9,584 nt of DNA. Source: DASSZN01 sp035702805. GTDB lineage: Bacteria; Chloroflexota; Chloroflexia; Thermomicrobiales; Thermomicrobiaceae. Position numbers and translations under genes: made by a program. The stretch spans positions 1 to 9,584 of the forward strand of contig DASSZN010000252.1 in NCBI GenBank assembly GCA_035702805.1. The letters are read 5' to 3'. Below, piece after piece: positions 6,554-9,584 of the stretch (its first letter is position 1; the number at the start of each line of letters is the position of its first letter). A model generated the notes under the pieces. That model was not told where the DNA came from. It ran no database searches and saw only the letters and a list, made by a program, of their open reading frames with translations.

Positions 6554-8098
6554 TCAGCCGACCTCGGGCCGCGGCTCCTCGAGGCCGACCGCGGACCCCG
6601 CGCGCTGGGCCGCCAGGGCGTCGGCGAGCGGCGAGTGCGAGGGCATCAGGACCGAGGCGAAGGCCGCCACCACGCTGACGCCGCAGGAGATCAGGAAGGC
6701 GGTGTGCAGTCCGTTCAGGAAAGTGTGGAGCGCCGTCGCGTCCTGGCCCATGCCGCCGCCGTAGATGAAGACCTTCATCATCACGTTCTGCGGGATCCGG
6801 GCCAGCACCAGCGGGAACGCGATCGCGATGCTCAGCATCTGGCCGGTGTTGGCCAGCATCATTCGGATACCGGCGGCCATCCCTCGCTGGTGCGGCCCGA
6901 CCGAGCTCATGATCACGTTGGTGTTCGGTGAGCTGAAGAAGCCGGAGCCGCCGCCCATTACCGCCATGAAGACCGCGATCTCCCAGAACGGCGTGCGGTC
7001 GGTGATGGTGGCCAGCCCGGCGAGCCCGAGCGCCGAGACGACCAGGCCGAGTGTCCCGAGGACGCGGGCGCCGTGGTGGTCGGAGAGGTAGCCGCTCACG
7101 GGACCGATCGCCATGAAGGCCAGACCGAACGGGGCCATCATCAGGCCGGCGGTGAGCGGGTCCTTCCCGTAGGGCCCCTGCAGGAAGAAGATGAGCAGGA
7201 AGAGGACGGCTCCGCGGGCGACGCCGTTGAGCAGGTTGCTGAGGTTCGCGAAGGCGAACAGCCGGTCGCGGAAGAGGCGCACGTTGAGCATCGGCTGGGT
7301 GACGCGCAGCTCGGTGAGGAAGAAGGCGACCAGCCCGACCGCGCCGATCACGAGGAAGGCATCGATCACGCTCTGGCCCCAGACCGGGAAGGAGATCAGG
7401 CTGAGGGCCATCAGGATCGAGCCGAGGCCGATTACGAAGGTGATGCTGCCCAGCCAGTCGAAGCGCTGGCTGGCCGGACGGGCCACCGGCTCGCGCAGCC
7501 GGCGGATGCCCCAGTACGTGCCGAAGAGGCCGAGCGGGACGTTCGCCAGGAAGACCCAGCGCCAGGAGAGCGCGGTCAGCAGGCCGCCGACGACGGGCCC
7601 GAGGACGAAGCCGGCCGCGGCCGCGATCTGGTTGACGCCGAGCCCCAGGCCGACCCGGCCGCGGCGGAAGGCGTCGGTCACGATCGCGGTGCTGTTCGCC
7701 ACCACCAACGCGCCGCCGACGCCCTGGATCATGCGGAAGACGAGCACGTCGACGCCGTGGAACTGCGCCTGGCCGAGCCCGGCGAGCAGCGAGCCGAGGG
7801 TGAAGACGGCGAAGCCGGCGTTGTAGAGGGTTCTGCGGCCGACCATGTCGGCCAGCCTGCCGACGAGCGGCACGGTCGCGGTGGTGACCAGCAGGTAGCC
7901 GAGCAGGATCCACATGATGGTCAGGAAGCTGGCGTGCAGCTCGACCAGGATGTTCGGCAGCGCGATCAGCAGCGCCGAGCCCTGCAGCGCCGCCAGCAGC
8001 GCGCCGAGCGTGGTGACCGACAGGGCCACCCACTCGTAGCCGGAAGGCTGTTCCGATTCCGCCTCAGGCGCCGGTGTCGTCTGCTGCCCTGCCCGCAC
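6554..8098 (-). CDS. MFS drug exporter, DHA2 (EmrB/QacA-like) family
   Basis: This is a predicted 514-residue inner-membrane multidrug efflux transporter, probably a proton antiporter with 14 helices judging from length and family. The GTG start at 8098 has AGGAGG six bases upstream. Diagnostic motifs are GRLADMVGRR (80-89, motif A, loop 2-3), FRMIQGVGGALV (121-132, motif B) and AGFVLGPVVGGLL followed by WRWVFLANVPLG (162-190, motif C, the antiporter and DHA2 signature). In TM1 the common DHA2 motif LDxTIVNVALP is replaced by LQGSALLIALP (38-48), so the usual acidic residue is absent. Residues 1-20 form a polar tail. The gene overlaps merR by 35 bases, so its ribosome binding site lies inside merR; the two are almost certainly co-transcribed and perhaps translationally coupled. 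Substrates are unknown; drug or toxic metabolite export follows from family and regulator context. Confidence 0.92.
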   Translation of the reverse strand: MRAGQQTTPAPEAESEQPSGYEWVALSVTTLGALLAALQGSALLIALPNILVELHASFLTIMWILLGYLLVTTATVPLVGRLADMVGRRTLYNAGFAVFTLGSLLAGLGQAQFHGVDVLVFRMIQGVGGALVVANSTAIVTDAFRRGRVGLGLGVNQIAAAAGFVLGPVVGGLLTALSWRWVFLANVPLGLFGTYWGIRRLREPVARPASQRFDWLGSITFVIGLGSILMALSLISFPVWGQSVIDAFLVIGAVGLVAFFLTELRVTQPMLNVRLFRDRLFAFANLSNLLNGVARGAVLFLLIFFLQGPYGKDPLTAGLMMAPFGLAFMAIGPVSGYLSDHHGARVLGTLGLVVSALGLAGLATITDRTPFWEIAVFMAVMGGGSGFFSSPNTNVIMSSVGPHQRGMAAGIRMMLANTGQMLSIAIAFPLVLARIPQNVMMKVFIYGGGMGQDATALHTFLNGLHTAFLISCGVSVVAAFASVLMPSHSPLADALAAQRAGSAVGLEEPRPEVG

Positions 8099-8564
8099 GT
8101 CGTTCCTCCTCTAACACCCGGCGCAGCTGTTCGAGCCGCTGCCGCTCTTCCTGGCGGACCGCCTCGACCTGCCCGAGCTTTCGCTCCACGATGCCCAGCC
8201 GGCGCTCGGCCAGCGCGATCGCGTCGCAGAGGACGCGGGCCCGCTCTGCCGGGTCGCTCGTGCCGTGGTAGCGGCTGCGCAGCTGGCCGCGCACGTCGTC
8301 AGCGTCGAGCAACTCGGCGATCTCGGCCAGCGAGAAGCCGATCACCTCGCGCAGGCGCTTGATCTCGCGCAGCCGCTGGACATCGCTCGCGTCGAACAGG
8401 CGGCTCGAGCCCTTGACCCGCACGGCCGGCCGCAGCAGGCCGACCTCCTCGTAGTAGCGGATGGCGCGGGCCGTCAGGCCGACCTCCTCGGCGACTCCTC
8501 CGATGGTGCGGAGGCGCTCTCCGGCGGCAGGCTCGTCTGCTGGTGTGCCGTCACGCTGGTCCAT
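8064..8564 (-). CDS. MerR-family transcriptional regulator of the adjacent exporter
   Basis: This is a predicted dimeric DNA-binding activator/repressor of 166 residues. The winged HTH covers about 17-85: LRTIGGVAEEVGLTARAIRYYEEVGLLRP contains the recognition helix and the hallmark RYYEEVGLL, followed by RLFDASDVQRLREIKRLREVIGFSLAEIAELL. Residues about 115-158 are heptad-rich and charged, fitting the antiparallel dimer coiled coil. There is no large effector domain and only one Cys (113), so metal sensing of the MerR/CueR type is unlikely. The frame extends to a TTG at 8603, but that TTG is part of the predicted -35 box, so the start is ATG 8564, or GTG 8567 directly before it. Neither has a Shine-Dalgarno sequence, consistent with a leaderless mRNA. 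It probably autoregulates itself together with the exporter. Confidence 0.9.
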   Translation of the reverse strand: MDQRDGTPADEPAAGERLRTIGGVAEEVGLTARAIRYYEEVGLLRPAVRVKGSSRLFDASDVQRLREIKRLREVIGFSLAEIAELLDADDVRGQLRSRYHGTSDPAERARVLCDAIALAERRLGIVERKLGQVEAVRQEERQRLEQLRRVLEEERRAGRAADDTGA

Positions 8565-8574
8565 CACGGCGCGA

Positions 8575-8603
8575 AGTCTAGCGCGATCTTCCGCGCGCGT
8601 CAA
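8575..8603 (-). promoter_or_regulatory. Promoter of the merR-MFS operon, probably leaderless
   Basis: Reading the minus strand, TTGACG (8603-8598, 5/6) and TAGACT (8580-8575, 4/6) are separated by exactly 17 bases. The predicted start of transcription is near 8568, at or within one base of the GTG (8567) and ATG (8564) start codons. No ribosome binding site precedes these codons. The spacer contains GCGCG and CGCGC arms around six bases. A 17-base spacer is shorter than the 19-20 bases usual for promoters that MerR proteins activate by DNA twisting, which favours repression or activation from an upstream site. Confidence 0.65.
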
Positions 8604-8607
8604 CCAT

Positions 8608-8621
8608 TTACGTGAACGTTA
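8608..8621. promoter_or_regulatory. Candidate MerR operator: ACGT-GA-ACGT near-palindrome
   Basis: TTACGTGAACGTTA has two ACGT half-sites around GA, with near-symmetric TT/TA flanks. It lies four bases upstream of the -35 box of the merR-MFS promoter, centred near -47. It is also an AT-rich island in otherwise GC-rich DNA. From memory, LiuR-type MerR regulators recognise paired ACGT half-sites; assignment here is inference from position and symmetry. Confidence 0.5.
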
Positions 8622-8634
8622 GATCGTTGCCGCC

Positions 8635-8672
8635 AAAAGGACCGGGCCGGCCGCGATGGCGGTCCGGCCCGG
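8635..8672 (-). terminator. Intrinsic terminator of the lytic transglycosylase gene
   Basis: CCGGGCCGG (8642-8650) and CCGGCCCGG (8664-8672) form a perfect 9-bp stem. Inside it CCGC (8651-8654) pairs with GCGG (8659-8662), leaving a single-base bulge and a four-base loop, so the stem totals 13 bp. On the minus strand the hairpin is followed by TCCTTTT (8641-8635). It lies 32 bases past the stop at 8704 and insulates the merR promoter from upstream read-through. Confidence 0.8.
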
Positions 8673-8703
8673 CGTGGACTCGCGCGTGAGCGCGGCGCCG
8701 CGG

Positions 8704-9584
8704 TCAGGGCAACGTGAGCTTGACCGTCGGCGTCCCGCTCGGCAGGCTCAGCGCCGGCCTGGTCGGCGTCGGCGATGGGGTGGGAGACGGCATCGGGGAC
8801 GGCGTCGCGGTCGGCGACGGCGTGGCCGTCGGGGCCGGCGTGGGTGTCGGCACCGACGCCGGCGTGACCGTGGGCACCGGCGTTGGCGTGACCGTGGGCA
8901 CCGGCGTTGGCGTCGGCGTTGGTGACGGCGCCGGAATCGGGGTTGGCGACGGCGTGGCCGTCGACGTGCTCGACTTCACCGTCTGCACGGTCGGTGTCGG
9001 GGAGGGCGTCGGTGACGGGGTCGGCGTCGGTGTGGCCGTCGACGTGGTCGCCGCCGTAGCACCCGGCGTCGGTGATGGGGTCGGTGACGGCGTCGGGGAG
9101 GGCGTCGGCGACGGGGTTGCGGTCGGAGTCGCGGCCGACGTGCGCGGCGTCGGCGACGGGGTCGGGGTTGGCGTCGGCCTGGTGGTCGGCTTCGGGGACG
9201 GCGTGGCGGCCGGCGATGCCGGCGGCGCCGGCTGGATCGCGGCGGCCTGGATCACCGGCGCGACCGTGATGGCCGGCGTCGGGCTGTTGTAGACCGGCGA
9301 CGGGACCACCGTCGGCGGCATCGCCGTCTGGCCGGCGAAGATGGCAGCGTAGTAGCCGTACCACGCCATCACCCGCGCCACGTACTGGGCCGTGCACGTC
9401 CCGAACACGTCGCAGCCCTGCCCGAAGTAGCTCGCCGCCGCCGCCTGCAGCGTCCCCCCACCGTTCAGCGTCCCCGCGATGTAGCGCGCTCCCGCCAGGA
9501 TGTTCGTCGCCGGGTCCAGCCACTGCGCCTGGGGCACCCCGAACGCGCTCAACTCCGCCGGCATGACCTGCATCAGCCCCTGGG
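8704..9584 (-). CDS. Lytic transglycosylase (SLT domain) with long Pro/Thr/Ser-rich C-terminal tail, 5' end cut by window
   Basis: This exported peptidoglycan-cleaving enzyme is truncated by the right edge; the frame is open to base 9584, so the ATG at 9573 is internal. The visible N-terminal part begins QGLMQVMPAELSAFG, the conserved core of family 1 SLT domains, then DPATNILAGARYIAGTL and AAAASYFGQGCDVFG...YVARVMAWYGYY. This is the usual order in soluble lytic transglycosylase-like domains. The catalytic Glu, which lies about 25-30 residues before GLMQ, is outside the window, so activity cannot be confirmed. Two cysteines six residues apart (GCDVFGTC) may form a disulfide. From about 80 residues into the visible part to the end, roughly 200 residues are TPTPSPTP-like low complexity with no folded domain, ending in KLTLP. 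The tail may span or bind the wall, or be glycosylated; this is inference. Confidence 0.88.
   Translation of the reverse strand, partial: QGLMQVMPAELSAFGVPQAQWLDPATNILAGARYIAGTLNGGGTLQAAAASYFGQGCDVFGTCTAQYVARVMAWYGYYAAIFAGQTAMPPTVVPSPVYNSPTPAITVAPVIQAAAIQPAPPASPAATPSPKPTTRPTPTPTPSPTPRTSAATPTATPSPTPSPTPSPTPSPTPGATAATTSTATPTPTPSPTPSPTPTVQTVKSSTSTATPSPTPIPAPSPTPTPTPVPTVTPTPVPTVTPASVPTPTPAPTATPSPTATPSPMPSPTPSPTPTRPALSLPSGTPTVKLTLP
8766..9190 (-). repeat. Degenerate hexamer-type low-complexity repeats coding for the Pro/Thr/Ser tail
   Basis: The tail-coding region consists of imperfect repeats built on GGCGTCGGCGACGG-like units (plus strand), each six bases coding for two residues such as TP or SP. 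Within it is an exact tandem duplication of 24 bases, 8861-8884 and 8885-8908, each beginning GGCGTGACCGTG and coding for TPVPTVTP. Such tracts are prone to slippage and in-frame length change. The opposite strand also reads as an open Gly/Val/Asp-rich frame, which is a by-product of the repeat. Confidence 0.85.

Noticed and set aside
5004..8033. 1009-codon open frame on the minus strand
   Set aside because: It runs across the URO-D-like gene, the gap and the MFS gene in another frame. It is Arg/Pro/Ala-rich with no recognisable domain and is a by-product of high G+C.
7073..8362. 429-codon plus-strand frame rich in Asp, Glu and Gln
   Set aside because: It is antisense to the MFS and MerR genes, whose domain motifs are unambiguous.
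8565..8603. TTG start at 8603 for the MerR gene (13 extra residues)
   Set aside because: The TTG belongs to the predicted -35 box, no ribosome binding site precedes it, and the MerR domain begins well after the ATG at 8564.
8766..9190. Short repeated units that might suggest a CRISPR array or satellite
   Set aside because: The units are imperfect, have no unique spacers and maintain the reading frame of a protein tail.
8714..9292. Plus-strand open frame coding for Gly/Val/Asp repeats (VGVGDGVGDG), resembling a glycine-rich cell-surface protein
   Set aside because: It is antisense to the Pro/Thr tail of the lytic transglycosylase, whose frame continues into a genuine SLT domain. The repeat pattern is simply the complement of TP/SP codons.

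Overview
The window is GC-rich bacterial DNA (roughly 70% G+C by eye). It is dense with genes that have strong G/C bias at codon third positions and frequent GTG starts. Three exported or envelope proteins carry Pro/Thr/Ser-rich linkers of the 'TPTPSPTP' kind. Base composition, linker style and gene content fit the Chloroflexota, perhaps Thermomicrobia/Sphaerobacter-like bacteria. This placement is an inference from style, not from a marker gene; a GC-rich actinobacterium cannot be excluded. No rRNA, tRNA, CRISPR array, insertion sequence, phage gene or integrase is visible.

Layout. The left edge cuts an LCP (LytR-CpsA-Psr) envelope protein with a C-terminal LytR_C domain (+). A 143-residue membrane protein of unknown function (+) and a lipoprotein with four Asp-box repeats, predicted to be a beta-propeller (+), follow. 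Next comes a soluble GAF-histidine kinase (-), which converges on the lipoprotein with only 15 bases between the stops. A HAD-family sugar-phosphatase or phosphomutase (-) lies beyond it. The HAD gene diverges from a gene of the uroporphyrinogen decarboxylase superfamily that is not a typical HemE (+); the 158-base gap between them contains a good TTGACA promoter candidate. A long GC hairpin separates the URO-D-like gene from a convergent merR-MFS drug-exporter operon (-, the two genes overlapping by 35 bases). The right edge cuts a lytic transglycosylase (SLT domain) with a tail of about 200 residues rich in Pro, Thr and Ser (-). That gene ends at a strong intrinsic terminator just upstream of the merR promoter.

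How the genes work together. The clear functional unit is merR-MFS: an effector-responsive regulator co-transcribed with a DHA2-type exporter. Its promoter appears to give a leaderless mRNA, and an ACGT-GA-ACGT near-palindrome sits next to the -35 box. The LCP protein and the transglycosylase both act on the cell envelope but lie at opposite ends and belong to separate units. The kinase has no response regulator in the window. I found no obvious new multi-gene system. The items most worth a second look are the merR regulatory region, the altered metal-ligand motif of the URO-D-like protein, the missing TM1 acidic residue in the exporter and the conserved-looking small membrane protein.
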